A DNA stretch of 64,000 bases from Ixodes scapularis (Eukaryota; Arthropoda; Arachnida; Ixodida; Ixodidae). The notes under the pieces were generated by a model. The model saw nothing but the letters and a program-made list of their open reading frames with translations. It did not search any database and had not been told where the DNA came from. This document shows, one piece after another, positions 1-11,600 of this stretch. Positions within the stretch are counted from its first letter, which is position 1; every line of letters starts with the position of its first letter. The DNA lies in assembly GCF_016920785.2 (NCBI RefSeq), contig NW_024609846.1:75215816-75279815 (forward strand), in the 5' to 3' direction. The position numbers and the translations under genes were made by a program.

Positions 1-1566
1 GTAGCGCGCTCGGGGCGAGAATGAACATGCACTTTCTGGAACAACAAAAGCAGGGATAAACGATAGAAGTTACGTCTGGAACAAGAATAAACGAGAACTT
101 TCTAGAGGTTCGTGATCGAGCGTTGCTTTCTCAGCCCTGCGCGCGGCAATATCTTCATTGCCCTCAAAAATATTCTGTCACAAACAGTGACGTGGACGGT
201 GCCTAAAACGCGCTCGCCCACCACAAAGCTTCGGAAGTTGAGGTTTCTGTAACTTTTAGATATCAGCGTGATCGTTTTCCTAACGTGCATCAACATCTCC
301 GTCACATGTAATATGACCCTTCCCGAACCGCTTCGCATTTGTAAACAAATAAACCACTTTCAGCGCGCTGACCAGCGTCAGCGAGCAGGCGCACGGGAAA
401 TCCTGAAGAATCTACTGCTGTGAAGACGAATATATAATGTTCGCTTTATTAATACGCAATGTGTTGCTTAGTAACGACATATTCGTAACGTGTAGTTCTG
501 CTGATAATTTTAAGCTGATATTTGATTTCTTCTGGTGAGTATTGTTTAGATATATGCTTCAGCGGCTGGTTGTCCCCCAATGTTAGTTGTTAAAGTATAC
601 TGCAAATATCTACACAAAGCTTATGCTTTGTTTATTGATTCACACTGCGAATTTCTGTAAAAGGCTTATGCTTTGCTTTTTTAACGATACATTAATTTTG
701 TTTATACCGACTTAATTTTGATACTGAGGTATACTCTTACTTTGAATTCGTTTATAATGCTTGTATTTAGTTGTACAATTATACTGTAAATTTGTATTTT
801 TATTAATGTGTTTTTACTAAGAGTAATATAAGGTTTATGTTTTACTCCACTTTCTTGCAGCATGTTGCACGTTGTACACCAAGAGGCATCTTAGGCTTTC
901 ACTGATAACTATACTTTTATCTTTAGGCTCCCTTTGTAATGCCGAACCGCAGACTCAAGTCGCGGCTACACTCATTACGTATAAAAAAAGGCAATTATTT
1001 GGATGAAACAGCCAGGTTCTCAAATGTATTGAACCTTGCTCATCTGTCCTTTCTTTTACTGCTTTCTCTTGCTTTTGTCACTTGACTTCTTACCCCTTCA
1101 CAAGCCGGAAAGTACGCTGTCAAAAAGAAAGGTCGAAAAGTCTCGCGATGCACGTATCTGTAAATTACCCAAGCATCAAGGATCATGCTTGGAATCTGGA
1201 CAAACGTGCTGTACGCGTTCGCTTTACCTGAGTCGATTTGCCGTTTGTTTCATGTTTCTTTTAGAAAAGTTACGGTTGAGGATGCCATCACGTGCAACTA
1301 CATTTGGAGTATGACCTTTTGTGCTTGGGTAATTTATCAAGCGTGACATACTGTTGTGGAAACGCACTTCTGGTACTGTGATATTTTAAGTGCTTGTACG
1401 TGTGGCGTGTGTTTCGCTCAGCTGAACTGTGACCTAACACGTGTGGGCTGTGACTTTCGTAAACATTGCAATGGTGTACAGAATGGAATTAACCGAATTC
1501 GTGTACACCCGGCGCCGGGCAAAGTTACAGTTGATTAGGATCGGGATTAATATAAAAATTAAATAA
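1..1566. other. intergenic, nothing recognised
   Basis: No convincing exon, repeat array or RNA gene is visible. Short open frames of 60-92 codons occur (for example at 1036-1314), but they lack splice context, family motifs and codon bias, so they are not annotated. Confidence 0.5.
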
Positions 1567-1603
1567 CTCCGGAACCATCAAGTCAAACTTGATGGTTCCG
1601 GAG
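1567..1603. repeat. perfect 17-bp inverted repeat
   Basis: CTCCGGAACCATCAAGT at 1567-1583 is repeated in exact reverse complement at 1587-1603 with a 3-nt loop. A partial third copy of the end (ATGGTTCCGGAG) follows at 1604-1615. It may be the tip of a small transposon relic; no function is evident. Confidence 0.85.
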
Positions 1604-1620
1604 ATGGTTCCGGAGGTAGC

Positions 1621-2607
1621 CAGGGCTGGGCTGTATCGCGATGCAGATGTATCCTGATAGTATCTTAGAGATGCTTTTGAGTACCTGTATCACTGTACTG
1701 AGATGCAGTTGACAAATGTATTTGTATTTCAGTCGTGAAATACATTTACGATGTATCGCTTGTATTGAGATACTTTGCCGGACTTAGGTATTCGTTACAT
1801 TTGTTCTTTTTAACATACATTTAAAAGATAAAAAAATGTGTTTGGTGCAAGTGGCCCCGTAATTCCTAATATGAACCCGCATTATATCATGATCCATCTC
1901 AGTAACCAACATTTAAAAAAAAACTGATTTAAAGAAGGTTACTTGCATGAATAAAAAAAAAAAATCAGCTCATCCCACAAAACCTTCCATTCTTTCCAAT
2001 TGAGCAGAGAATTTTAGCGGAGAAAAAGTATTCTGTAAAGGAGTTTAGTGAAGAAAAAAGGAATCTGTAAAGGAGTTTAGTGGAGAAAAAGTAGAGCCCT
2101 GTTATCCAAACTCCCCACACTTTATTTGATTCAGAATCGTATAACGCGACAGTTTGATATGCGCCCTCATGGTAAAACAGGGTTCACTATAGGCAGACGC
2201 CTTTTGTCAAGCATGGCACGCAGTCTTTACCGTCCTGCAACTACGTGGTTCTACGGGTGGCGCATATATATATAATTTTAGTGGAATCGATGATAAATAA
2301 AAATTTCCATGTAGTAAGGGGAACAGCATAAAATAGCACAGAAGAAGGAGCAAGCACAAATTACCATTCGCATTCGCCACGAACTACACCCTCTCCACGT
2401 AGCACCGTTCGTGAACAAAAGTATTTCCATAAGTATCTGGATTTGTATTCCGGAATACCCTTTGGCCGTTTTTGCAGAAGTTTCTTAGGGATATCCCGTT
2501 ACATAAAATACAAATGTATCTCAGTATCTAGTATTTCGAGCCTTAAAACAGATGTATGTCAGTATTTGTATTCCCGAACACTTTTTGGAGTATCTCTGCT
2601 CTGCCTG
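1621..2607. mobile_element. possible hAT-like non-autonomous element
   Basis: The left edge begins CAGGGCTGGGCTGTATCGC and the right edge ends in the complement of CAGGCAGAGCAGAGATAC, a loose terminal inverted repeat of the CAGGG type. Both sub-terminal regions are rich in GTATC/GATAC and GTATTTGTATTC motifs. No matching 8-bp target duplication is visible (GAGGTAGC versus ATTATATC) and no transposase is encoded, so the boundaries are tentative. Confidence 0.3.
2013..2097. repeat. short tandem repeat, about 31-32 bp unit, 2.6 copies
   Basis: TTTAG followed by GGAGAAAAAGT-like and CTGTAAAGGAG blocks recurs at 2013, 2044 and 2076. Confidence 0.7.
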
Positions 2608-4349
2608 ATTATATCATTATCAAACAAAAGATAGTTGCTTCAAGATGCAATAGTACCCCAAGTAAAAGATTAAACTATAATATTAGAAAAATGCCTAATG
2701 AAGCAACAAAAAGTTAACAGCAGGAGAATTCGAGCGCCCCTAGCTGTTTGTCTACTTCGTTGTCTTTGTGTTTTTTTTTGTTTTTTTGTGCTTATTTACT
2801 TGATTATGAGCCAACTGGCCCAAACTGCCACTTTAATGTTTTTTTCAAGGCTGGAGCAAAATGCAACGCGTTCAACCAATGATCGACGAGCTCAGATGAG
2901 TGAGGGAGTAATTTATGAATCAACGACCTACTTTTTTAAATTAATTTTTGGTTTTGCACAACTTCCATCGGCGGTAATTAGACGCCTTCCCAGAACAACG
3001 TGTATAAATTTTTAATGTTTTAGTAATAGTTTTAAGTCTCGTTAGCATTCCTTGGCGATAAAATTACATGGACTTTTTCACTACCTCCCCTGCGAGAAAA
3101 TATTTAACACCAACAATTTCGCAAGCATACCAGGCAGCGGCTGCATCGAATATCGCAGCTAAAAATCATGTAGAACCACTCAAAATACAAAAACATTTTT
3201 TTTTCAACAGCGTGGTTGGGACACGTGTGTCGAGAAATAAATTTTACGCGAAAAAAAAAACTATTTTCAGAGCAATATTGACGGCGCGAGACTTATTTTA
3301 AATTTTGCGGGAAACGTTCAAGACGTCGCGGAATGGTCATGCACTCTCTCCACCTCAACGCTATGGCCAAGCCGGTCCACCTTGCTTTTACGCGCCCAAA
3401 ATGTCGCGAGAGAAAACAAGTGGAAGGAGGTGACTACCGACTAAATCGCATCTCGCTCCGCCAACATTTCTCTAAACTTGAATTTTTTTCTTTTTTCGCG
3501 TAGAATTTATGTTTTGAAACGCGTGTCCCAATTAGACTGTTTAAAAGAAACATTTTTGTTCTTTTTATTGATTCTTTATGCCGTCCTCACACTGCTTATA
3601 CTACGTCATTCAAAAGACAGTCGGAATACAAAGCGAGATCCGTGCTTCGAATGCCTCATGGCAATACGTTCAATCAGCAAACTTGGCACGCGGCATTCGA
3701 ACCACGGATATTGCGGTGACTCGTGTTTACGAGACTGTTCTTTGTATGATGTTTGAGCAGTGTGACCCCCGGTTTAAAGCCGGAGTCCCACATTGGTCAT
3801 GCGGAACCTGTCAGCAGACATGTTCGAAACATGCATGTGTATGAAGTAAACGTGCTTCCTACATGCATGAGGCGTGACCAAAGTTCATTCCGTGACCATG
3901 TCTGCAGGAAACACCGTGTCTTTTGTATGAGATACGAGCTATATGATTGCTGCGTTTGACTGTATTACTAGACACGAACAGTAGTGTGTCGAAAGGCATG
4001 TATAAAATCAAACTATAGAACTTCGTTTGGACGGTTCACTACTGGACTTCAAACAGACCAGCATTGCCGCGTGATGGTACCGGTAAGAGTAGCCGCAGCT
4101 AGCTGCGGTAGCTGCCGCTGTTCGATGCTGACCGGTTAGTGAAACCTACCAAGAAATGACGGTGATTTTAACGGAGAACTGGACAGCGAGAATACCATGC
4201 CAAGGTCTTATATAAAATAAGAAATGTCCACCGATGTCTATATGAGCAACAGACGCGACCGTGCATGTCAACTAGTGCTAGATTATGGACATCTTTCCGA
4301 TTTCCGACAAGCGCTCCTCCTTCGGCGGTGATTGACGTGGTACAGACCA
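2608..4349. other. intergenic; dispersed ACGCGTGTC motif
   Basis: No gene is supported. The block ACGCGTGTCCCAATTAGA with following T-rich DNA at about 3518-3570 recurs at about 6453-6500 (ACGCGTGTCTCAATTAGA), and a related CACGTGTGTC block lies near 3220. These look like edges of a dispersed repeat family. Confidence 0.4.
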
Positions 4350-4497
4350 GGGGCCCTAATCTGGACACTTGGCGGAAAAGTCGGCGAGAAATTCGGCGAC
4401 TATGATTGGCCGGCGCCAAGGTCAAGTGTGGCGGTGGCCAATCGCGGCCGCCAGATTTCTCGCCGTCGCTTTCGCCAAGCGTCCAGCTTAGGGCCCC
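4350..4497. mobile_element. palindromic MITE-like element
   Basis: The two halves are imperfect inverted repeats of about 68 bp. The left arm starts GGGGCCCTAATCTGGACAC; the right arm read in reverse complement starts GGGGCCCTAAGCTGGACGC. Both contain GGCGAGAAAT and GATTGGCC blocks. CAG is found immediately outside GGGCCC on both sides and could be a 3-bp target duplication. There is no coding capacity. The superfamily is not assigned. Confidence 0.7.
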
Positions 4498-5019
4498 AGG
4501 TTTGATTCTGCCATTCCTGCCATGAAACACTCACAACATTTGGAAGAGACTCATTAGGAAGGTCGGGCTCTTAAGTAATCTGAGCACAAGTGAGAGTATT
4601 TCATGTGTCGTGTGAGCGCAAGCCTAGCTCTCGTCCCGTTTATTTCGTGTCCCTGCCCTTTTTTTCGCTAGTTTATAAATTATATGTTTAAGTTTCATGT
4701 GGCCCTCGCTCTCTTGGCGCACGGCACGCGCTGACCACCTTGACGTGGTTCGCAGCCACTTCTGCTGTAAAGCGTTTATTTTTACAGAAAAAGGTAATAG
4801 AAATACTCGAGCTTTATTTCGGCGTTATTTATGCAATCTACGGCTGAGCACATATTGCTAACCATGACAGGTAAATTTACGACATTAAGGCTGCGAAAGA
4901 AAACATCGATCGCTGCCTACCCGGGAAGCTGGGAACCAACTTCCTGGGTTACGCGTGAGGAACACTGGTAGGAAAAAGTAGGGATAGTTCAGTGTTGCCT
5001 GTAGGAAGTCGCCTGCCGG

Positions 5020-5460
5020 AATGTACGTGACTGGCGCAGTGTTAAGGTTCCCTAACCCCACGTCATTGTTCCTAAAACACGAAATTCTTACGAAACTCCC
5101 ACTCCGAAAATTTGGTCCGTCCGTCTGTTCGTTTGTGCATTTTCCGCTAAATTTGTCTGGAAAATTATTGTCACGTGACCTATACACCAATTCAGTTTGC
5201 CCGCTATATTTGGCGGGAAAACAGATGTAAAATGACCAGACGTCACGTGAACTATATGCGATTTTGTTTACCCGTTAAACTTATCGAAAAAATTAACGAC
5301 CCGGGACATTTACACCAATTAAGTTTTCCCACTTAGTTTGCGAAAATATGGACGTCACGAGACCTGACGTCACGAGACCTGACGTCATGTGACCTGTACA
5401 CCAATTCTGTTCCTTCGCTAAATTTGGTGGGGAAATTGAGGTCACGTGATCCATACTTTT
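5020..5460. repeat. degenerate array of CACGTGACC / CCGCTAAATTTGGCGG units
   Basis: Diverged units pair a CACGTGACCTATACACCAATT block with a short palindrome of the type CCCGCTATATTTGGCGGG. Around 5349-5390 GACGTCACGAGACCT is repeated in tandem. The AAATTT palindrome resembles the denser array at 51.9-52.4 kb, suggesting a shared family. Confidence 0.6.
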
Positions 5461-6851
5461 ATTTATATATTGCGATGACCAAGGTTAGGTCCTAGTATTT
5501 ATATAGAATTTTTCCATGAATTACATTACGAACTTGCCCGGATCATCGATCGGCTCGTTCGCCAGTCCCTCTCGTGATCTATGACCTCTCGCTCGTTGTC
5601 TTCTTCTATATCCCTTTGTAAACGATGAACTTTAAAATAGTGATGCGATGTGACCTATATGCTATAGTGGAATGTACAGAGTCTTCTAAACAAATTAAAA
5701 CGAGGCTTTTAAGTACTGCATTTTCTGCATTGTGAAACTTTAATGGTAAAAATCGCCGCCAATTTTTTTTATATTAAATATTTTGCGTAACATTTCATAA
5801 ATTTATTTGGGCAATTTTAAGGCAAACTGAAGACTCAAAACGCCGACAGAATTCCCCTTTAAGTATTCCTAGGAGAAAGGCAGTTGCAGACACGAACTGT
5901 CATTTCTTTATAACGCTATTTCGTTCTCGTTGCAAGCCACGCGGTAACAAATGTGGTGGTCTACCTAAGGGTGTTTGTTGATTGAAATCAATTTAAGCCT
6001 CAGACGCATTTCGTTCGGCATATTTAACTCAATGTTTCTGCTTTTTAGGAAATATTCAGTCTTGAGGTCGAGAAAGCAAGTGATACCCCAAAAGACGTAA
6101 ATGAAATTGCATTGCAATTGACACCACTATCGTGCCTCCGAAAAACGCAGGAATTTTCTGTTCATTGGCAAAGGAAAATCTAACGGCAGATCAGGAGCCG
6201 TAGCATGTTTCAGCCTCCAGTAATAATTACTCCTGTTCTTTCTGCATCAATCTCCCTACCTTCCGTAGCAAGTGCTTCTCTAACCATGGCGGCCGACGAC
6301 GATGCCGGAGAGGCCGCTATTGCAGCTTACCGTGCATATATGCGATATTTGACCATGTCATGAATTGGACAAGTATGGTCATACAGAGTATAGCAGTATT
6401 ATACGCGTTGTCAATACTGCTCTTAATTTGTTTGTGTAAAATTAATTTTTTACACGCGTGTCTCAATTAGATTGTTACTAAAAAAAAACATTTCTTTTAT
6501 TTTCAGAAGCTCTTTAAACATGCCCACTCCTACGATATTTGATGCTACGATTGTCTGTAGATACCTCCCCCTGCGTTCCAAAACAGTAAGTGTGTCGCTG
6601 ACGCTGTCCATCGGCGATGCAGTAGACGCTACGATCTTGTCCGCGCGAATGGGGAAGTAAATACATTTTAAAAAGATAAGAATGGTCAAATAAATGTAGT
6701 AACTAGGGAGTTTTAGCAAGTCGTTTCCAAACGAACGTTCGTCCTCAAACGCATCGGCGCCGCCACTGCGCATGCGCGCGCTAGTCGTTCGGGGCGTCGG
6801 GAGGCTCTTCTCGTTCGTATCTCCCTTCCGGCCGCTAAAATCGTCAACAAA
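5461..6851. other. intergenic, no supported gene
   Basis: AT-rich, with a GC-rich patch at about 6740-6840. Open frames at 6450-6965 (minus) and 6472-6660 (plus) overlap each other antisense and carry no recognisable domain. GGGAGTTTTAG at about 6706 resembles CTAAAACTCCCTA at about 11441 and 40719, a recurring repeat edge. Confidence 0.4.
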
Positions 6852-7160
6852 AAAAAAGAACCGCATTTCCACGTGGTGAATGATGTTGATTGGGGCGAAG
6901 CTCTGGTGGTGCTTGTCTGCGTAGACGCTGAGCCGCAGGATGCCGAGCCTTTCGTTCGTTTTCATTCATGTCATGCTGCGGTCAAATGCTCAAATGCGTA
7001 TATAACCACGTTCCATACCACACATTATCTTTCTGACATGGATGAAAACGAACAAAAGGCTCGGCATGCTGCGGCTCACCGTCTACGCAGACGAGTATTA
7101 CCAGAGCTTCGCCCCAATCAACATAAAGCACCACGTGTAGATGCGGTTGTTTTTGTTTTT
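6852..7160. mobile_element. large inverted repeat, about 120-bp arms
   Basis: The left arm (about 6852-6975) and the right arm (about 7035-7160) are close reverse complements. Shared blocks include CCGCAT, CACGTGGTG, GATTGGGGCGAAGCTCTGGT, GTCTGCGTAGACG and TCGTTTTCATCCATGTC-like DNA, separated by about 60 bp. The right arm read forward opens a frame rich in Arg/Ala/Lys (ATG at 7039), and the left arm encodes a similar one on the minus strand, so this may be an inverted duplication of a coding fragment from a transposon. A tail of GAGCACGTGCTC palindromes follows. Confidence 0.7.
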
Positions 7161-7169
7161 TTGCCCTGC

Positions 7170-7250
7170 ACAAGCACGGGAGCACGTGCTCGGGAGCACG
7201 TGCTCACGTGCTTGTGAGCACGTGAGCTCACAAGCAGGAGCACGTGCACC
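7170..7250. repeat. cluster of CACGTG palindromes
   Basis: GGGAGCACGTGCTC and related GCACGTG / CACGTGAGC units occur at least five times in about 80 bp. CACGTG is an E-box core, but the spacing and palindromy look like replication slippage rather than a promoter. Confidence 0.65.
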
Positions 7251-7410
7251 CGACGGCGGACGGACATACGGACATGGCTAGCCCCTGGAGCTTCGCACCT
7301 AAAAAAAAAGATGGCGGTCGGTTTGGCGCAACGTTACTAGAACCGCTCAGTTGGGAGACTGCCATAGAGACTGCTCTGAAAAAGTGGCCCCGATCTGTCT
7401 ACACAGTAAA

Positions 7411-7642
7411 TGTTTTAACACCCAAAATCGTGTTAAAAGGGTGTTTGTTTTAACCAACACCCTTCCTACACCCTTCCTACACCCTTTTTACACGATTTTG
7501 AGTATTAGTGGGTGTAACAGGGGTGTACGAGAAGGCTTACACCCTACATACACCCCTGTTACACCCACAATTTGAAATATGCTCAGGAAATCGTGTTAGA
7601 AGGGTGTAGGCACTCGTCGCAACACCCCCCCCCCCCCCCCCG
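7411..7642. repeat. ACACCC/GGGTGT array ending in a poly-C tract (possible left foldback arm)
   Basis: ACACCC and its complement GGGTGT recur about a dozen times in short self-complementary units. The outer edge reads TTTTAACACCC. The inner edge meets a run of about 17 C. A mirror-image array lies at 10036-10330. Confidence 0.65.
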
Positions 7643-9597
7643 TTCATAACGTGTAGAAAGGGTGTGATGGACTTATATGATTTCAAGGAGTCGGAGTTAA
7701 TCACGTCGAAGAAACCCTTGTCTACGAGAGGAACCGGTAAGGACATCGTGACATCGATTGATCGTCATCGCGGTATAGCAGCATGTGCCCCAAATCGAGG
7801 AGCTAGCTATGAAATGAGTCGGAAAAAAATGGCGCCTGCATTAGCAAGCTCGAATTTTTACCTAATATGTGCTTTAAGCGGTGGATTTTATACTTTGTGC
7901 AATACCAAGGCGTAGCTCAAATTGCTTGGAATTATGTAGCGATGCATCGGTCCGGCGTCCCGTCAAAACTTCAGGACATGAACGAGAACGTGCAAAAATG
8001 CGCGTCACATTAATCATACACAAATCCGCTTTCCCCTCTGTTCGGTCAATATCATTGTCATCGACGCCGTTTTTCTCCACGCCAGAGGAGAGGCCATTTA
8101 TTCCTACCAGTTTTTGCCCGAAAACCCGGCGCAAATGACGATGAGCAGTGCTCTATGCTTCCGTCTCCGGTCAAGTGGTTAACGGACGTCCACACACTTT
8201 TCATTGACACGGTGTGAGACGGGCGTAATGTTGATACTGTCGATTACACCCATGATTTTATAACCGTTCATGTTTATTGCTTTGATGAAACGGTTGCTGA
8301 TGTACGGCGGTACCAACATCGAATATAATTAATCGCCACACAAAGGCACGTATGATTAGGATGTCATAGAGTATTTTTTCTGCAACTCCGATCGAACTCT
8401 TCGTCCGAGAGGAGCCGAAAATTACGTGTCGCGCGTGCATCAGTTTTATCAGTTCAACTTCGATTTAAAAAATCACCTCCTCTCGCAAAAGGTGACCGAA
8501 GACGTGTAAATATACAGCCCAGGCAACACACCGTATGTCGCCGATATTGGATCTATTCGAAAATATTGTGCCCACACCATTTTGGTTTAGCCAATATTTA
8601 CGAATGGGATGAGTCGCGCCAACGATATCCTGACATAACGTACGCGACGCCGTTTTTAGTTGAGTGTTGAGAGTATCCTGCGTGAATCGGCTATGCCGGA
8701 GAGGTATTTCTATTTCCTTGCCGCCTAAAATACGACGTTAAAAATAAAAAAAGATTAGCCAAAACGGAATCTGCTTGCTTTTAGCCCGAGAAGTCTTTCT
8801 CGGGAAAAAAGCGAGCAAATTCCGCTTTGCTTAATCTTTATATTCATTTTCTTTTTAACTGCGCTGAAGCTTGGAACGAACAGTGGCGCCTTTTTTTGGG
8901 CAGCACAAACTCACCTGACCAATAAATACGCTTCCAAACACATGAAGAAAAAAGGAAAGAGAAAGAAGGAATTCAAACGCATAAACAAGACGACGATCAA
9001 CGAGTTCTACCCAGAAAGCATAAGCCACTCCCCGGCTCCACACTTTTCGAAAGGGTACCGCCACTCGAACAACAACTTCAAGGTCCCACATACAAGGCGA
9101 CCCTCCCTGTGCAGCCCAGGAGGCAGCAGAGGGGGATTAGCAGCTTTGTCCACCCCCCTTTGACCCCTTCTTCTGATAAGCCTCCCCACTTTCTTTTGTG
9201 TTCGTGTGGCTATGAGCGAGTGCGAAGGCCGCTTCTTGCGAATCAGAGGTGTGGAGCGAAACACGTGACCGCTTTCCGTAGGACAAAAACGCTTGGACGA
9301 ACATTTGTCACGCGACTCGCTCTGACGCGCTGGTGGCTTACTGGGGTCATAGCCTTCGCCGTTTGCCAGTTTATGGTGAGTTGTAGGGACCACGTGAATC
9401 CGGTTTCCAAAAAGCGTCCGTCAGTGTTTTTTTTTTTTTTTTTTCGTGCAAGCAGGTCCTGACGAGTTCCATTTCGCGACCGTGGTTTTTCGTCGTGAAC
9501 GGCCGGAATACATATATGCCAACTTTTTCATCTATTAGCCATTTATTTCGTCGGAGTCTATGGAATTATTGTGCAGTGTTTGTTGGACGAGTTTCGA
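7643..9597. other. DNA between the two ACACCC arrays, left part
   Basis: No recognisable gene. Several 60-128 codon frames overlap antisense to each other. An imperfect hairpin lies at 8751-8839. Confidence 0.4.
8751..8839. repeat. imperfect hairpin
   Basis: AAGATTAGCCAAAACGGAA on the left pairs with TTCCGCTTTGCTTAATCTT on the right. An inner stem is formed by CCCGAGAA / TTCTCGGG. Probably a miniature transposon relic. Confidence 0.65.
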
Positions 9598-9601
9598 CAA
9601 A

Positions 9602-9838
9602 GAGCTGCTCATCGGCGGACGCGAGACTTCAGTTGAATGTGATCGACCGCCTTCATCCTCGATATTGCGTTTGCGGTGTTTCGTGCTGCCCGAATTGGAT
9701 TGTGCATCTATCACGACAGAGAGCTGCTCATCGGTGACCGCGAGGCTTCCGTTGAACGTGAGCGACCGCCTTCATCCCCGGCATTGTGGTTGCGAATTGT
9801 TCTGTGCTGTCCGATTCGGATTATGCATCTATCACGGA
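9602..9838. repeat. 119-bp direct duplication (two copies)
   Basis: GAGCTGCTCATCGG begins copies at 9602 and 9721. Both continue through GACCGCCTTCATCC and a GCATCTATCACG end. The copies are similar but diverged. A GTAAGT splice-donor-like sequence follows at about 9863, so part of an untranslated exon is conceivable, but no partner exon is seen. Confidence 0.75.
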
Positions 9839-10035
9839 TTACATGAGATCGCTCTCTTATTTGTAAGTACTTTGCAAGCATGCTTAAAAACATGAACTGC
9901 CACTTGCGTCCCAAGTAGCTTCCGGTCGTTCCGCTTTTCCAAGCCTGTCGAGTTTTGCTTACGTCACCAGTGCTAGAACGAATAAATGTCGCAAGCAGGG
10001 TTCTCCCCAGGAATTTCTGAGAGGTGGACATTACC

Positions 10036-10330
10036 GGGGGGGGGGGGGGGGGGGGAGGTTAGAAAGTAACGCCCTTTTTAGGGTGTTAGACATTAATCAC
10101 ACCCCTTTTTAGGGTGTTCGAAATCACACCCATGTCTAAGGGTGTTAGAAAAATCACACCTGTATTCTAGGGTGTGAGCATATCACACCCCTTTTTTAGG
10201 GTGTCCGAAAATCACACTCTTTCTTAAGGTGCTAAGTCTTACACCCATTTCCTAGGGTGTTCTGTTACACGAATAAGGGTGCTCCCCATAGGATAAGCCA
10301 TTTACACCAATAAGGGTGTTAAAATTTTAA
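10036..10330. repeat. poly-G tract followed by GGGTGT/ACACCC array (possible right foldback arm)
   Basis: A run of about 20 G at about 10036-10056 is followed by units of about 29 bp containing AGGGTGTT and AATCACACCC. The outer edge AAGGGTGTTAAAATTTTA is the reverse complement of the TTTTAACACCC edge near 7414. Confidence 0.65.
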
Positions 10331-10527
10331 GTGTGTACCAGAACCGAGCTCATAGCGAACACAACGCTGCCATTTCTCCCGCAGCGGCCACTCGAGGAAC
10401 TGCACGTTACTTCTATTTTGGCTTTAATCGGCCGTTTCGGCGCCGAAACAGATGCAGCGGAAGAGATTACAGGGGTGCCACCCCCGTCTTCCCAGCGGAC
10501 GCCCCGCGAATTACTACCGAAGTTAAA

Positions 10528-10858
10528 ATGCACCTAGGTCGGGACGCGCTACCTGAAAGCACCGCTGAGGCATGGTTGTATAAAAACAATATTAATTGTT
10601 GCGCAAAACCTTGTAAACTTAGGATTGTAAAAACATCACGCGCCCTTCATTTTGTACTAAACTCCAATAAATTTCATACGAAAAGACTCGTTTCGGTTTG
10701 TTTTTACACAAAAACAGGCTTTCCAAAAGCTCAAGGTGACCACAGTACAGACAAATGATAAAGAGTGGCGCTGTTGTCGTATTTAGCTCGGTCTCGGTGG
10801 ACGCCAGTGGCCCAGGTATCGACGGCGAGTTTCCCAACTGAGTGTTTTAGTAACGTTG
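10528..10858 (+). repeat. dispersed repeat family, copy A
   Basis: This stretch aligns along its whole length with 55921-56267 in the same orientation. Shared blocks include CGCGCTACCT, CACCGCTGAGGCA, GGTTGTATAAAAA, TACTAAACTCCAATA, AAGGTGACCACAGTA, GTCGTATTTAGCTCGGTCTC and GAGTTTCCCA. No coding capacity is evident. No inverted ends or target duplication are obvious. Confidence 0.8.
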
Positions 10859-11600
10859 GCTCGGCGTCTGATTCCGCCGACCCAGCCGAGCGTTAGGCTT
10901 AGCATAGCGGGAGGCGATTTGGGGGGCCATCCTGTTATTCTGCTTCATTTGAGAGATTGAACAAAATAATTTCGAGGACTGCTCACAATGGTAAGCGATT
11001 GTGAATGCTGTAAGCCGCGCATGCTAATAAATGTTTCCGATCTGCGGGCAGACTGCCGTGGTGACCGCGAGCAGACGAAATTATTTGTTTCGACGGCACA
11101 CAACGTGAACGATAATTCAAGTTCAAGATGACGGAGACACGCCACATACCGTTACGGTCGTTCAGATACGTTTTACTCTATCTAGCGTCGCAGTTCTTGA
11201 AATTCCGATCGGCAAATGTTACGTCGGCCGTGTTGTTTACATCAGTCGTACGCCGGAAATACGAGCTGTTGCGAATTTAGACGTTGCAGAATGTTTCACA
11301 TATTTACTAGAAGATGGCGCCACCGGTAAGCACAATCATCATCATCGTCTACATGGTTGCGCCAGTTTCACGAATTGCTAAACTATGTCAAATTTCACGG
11401 AACGTTTGTGATTTCGGAACCCTTGACTCGAAAAACAACTCGCTAAAACTCCCTACCGGGGTTTGGGTGAGCCGTATCTAGGTCACAGAGGCTCAATGTG
11501 CAAACAAAATGTAGGTGAAGTTTTGGGTGTCGAATGGGTGGGAAAGGCCTTGCGCACGCCTGAAGCGCCCGGTTAAGTGCCAAAAACGAGAGGACAAAGC
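10859..11600. other. intergenic, no supported gene
   Basis: Mixed composition. CTAAAACTCCCTA at about 11441 is a recurring repeat edge also seen at 40719 and, in complement, at 6706. Confidence 0.4.

Noticed and set aside
6450..6965. 171-codon minus-strand frame
   Set aside because: It overlaps the left arm of the 6852-7160 inverted repeat and a plus-strand frame; no domain recognised.
7170..7250. Promoter with clustered E-boxes
   Set aside because: The CACGTG sites are part of slippage-type palindromes attached to an inverted repeat, with no gene downstream.
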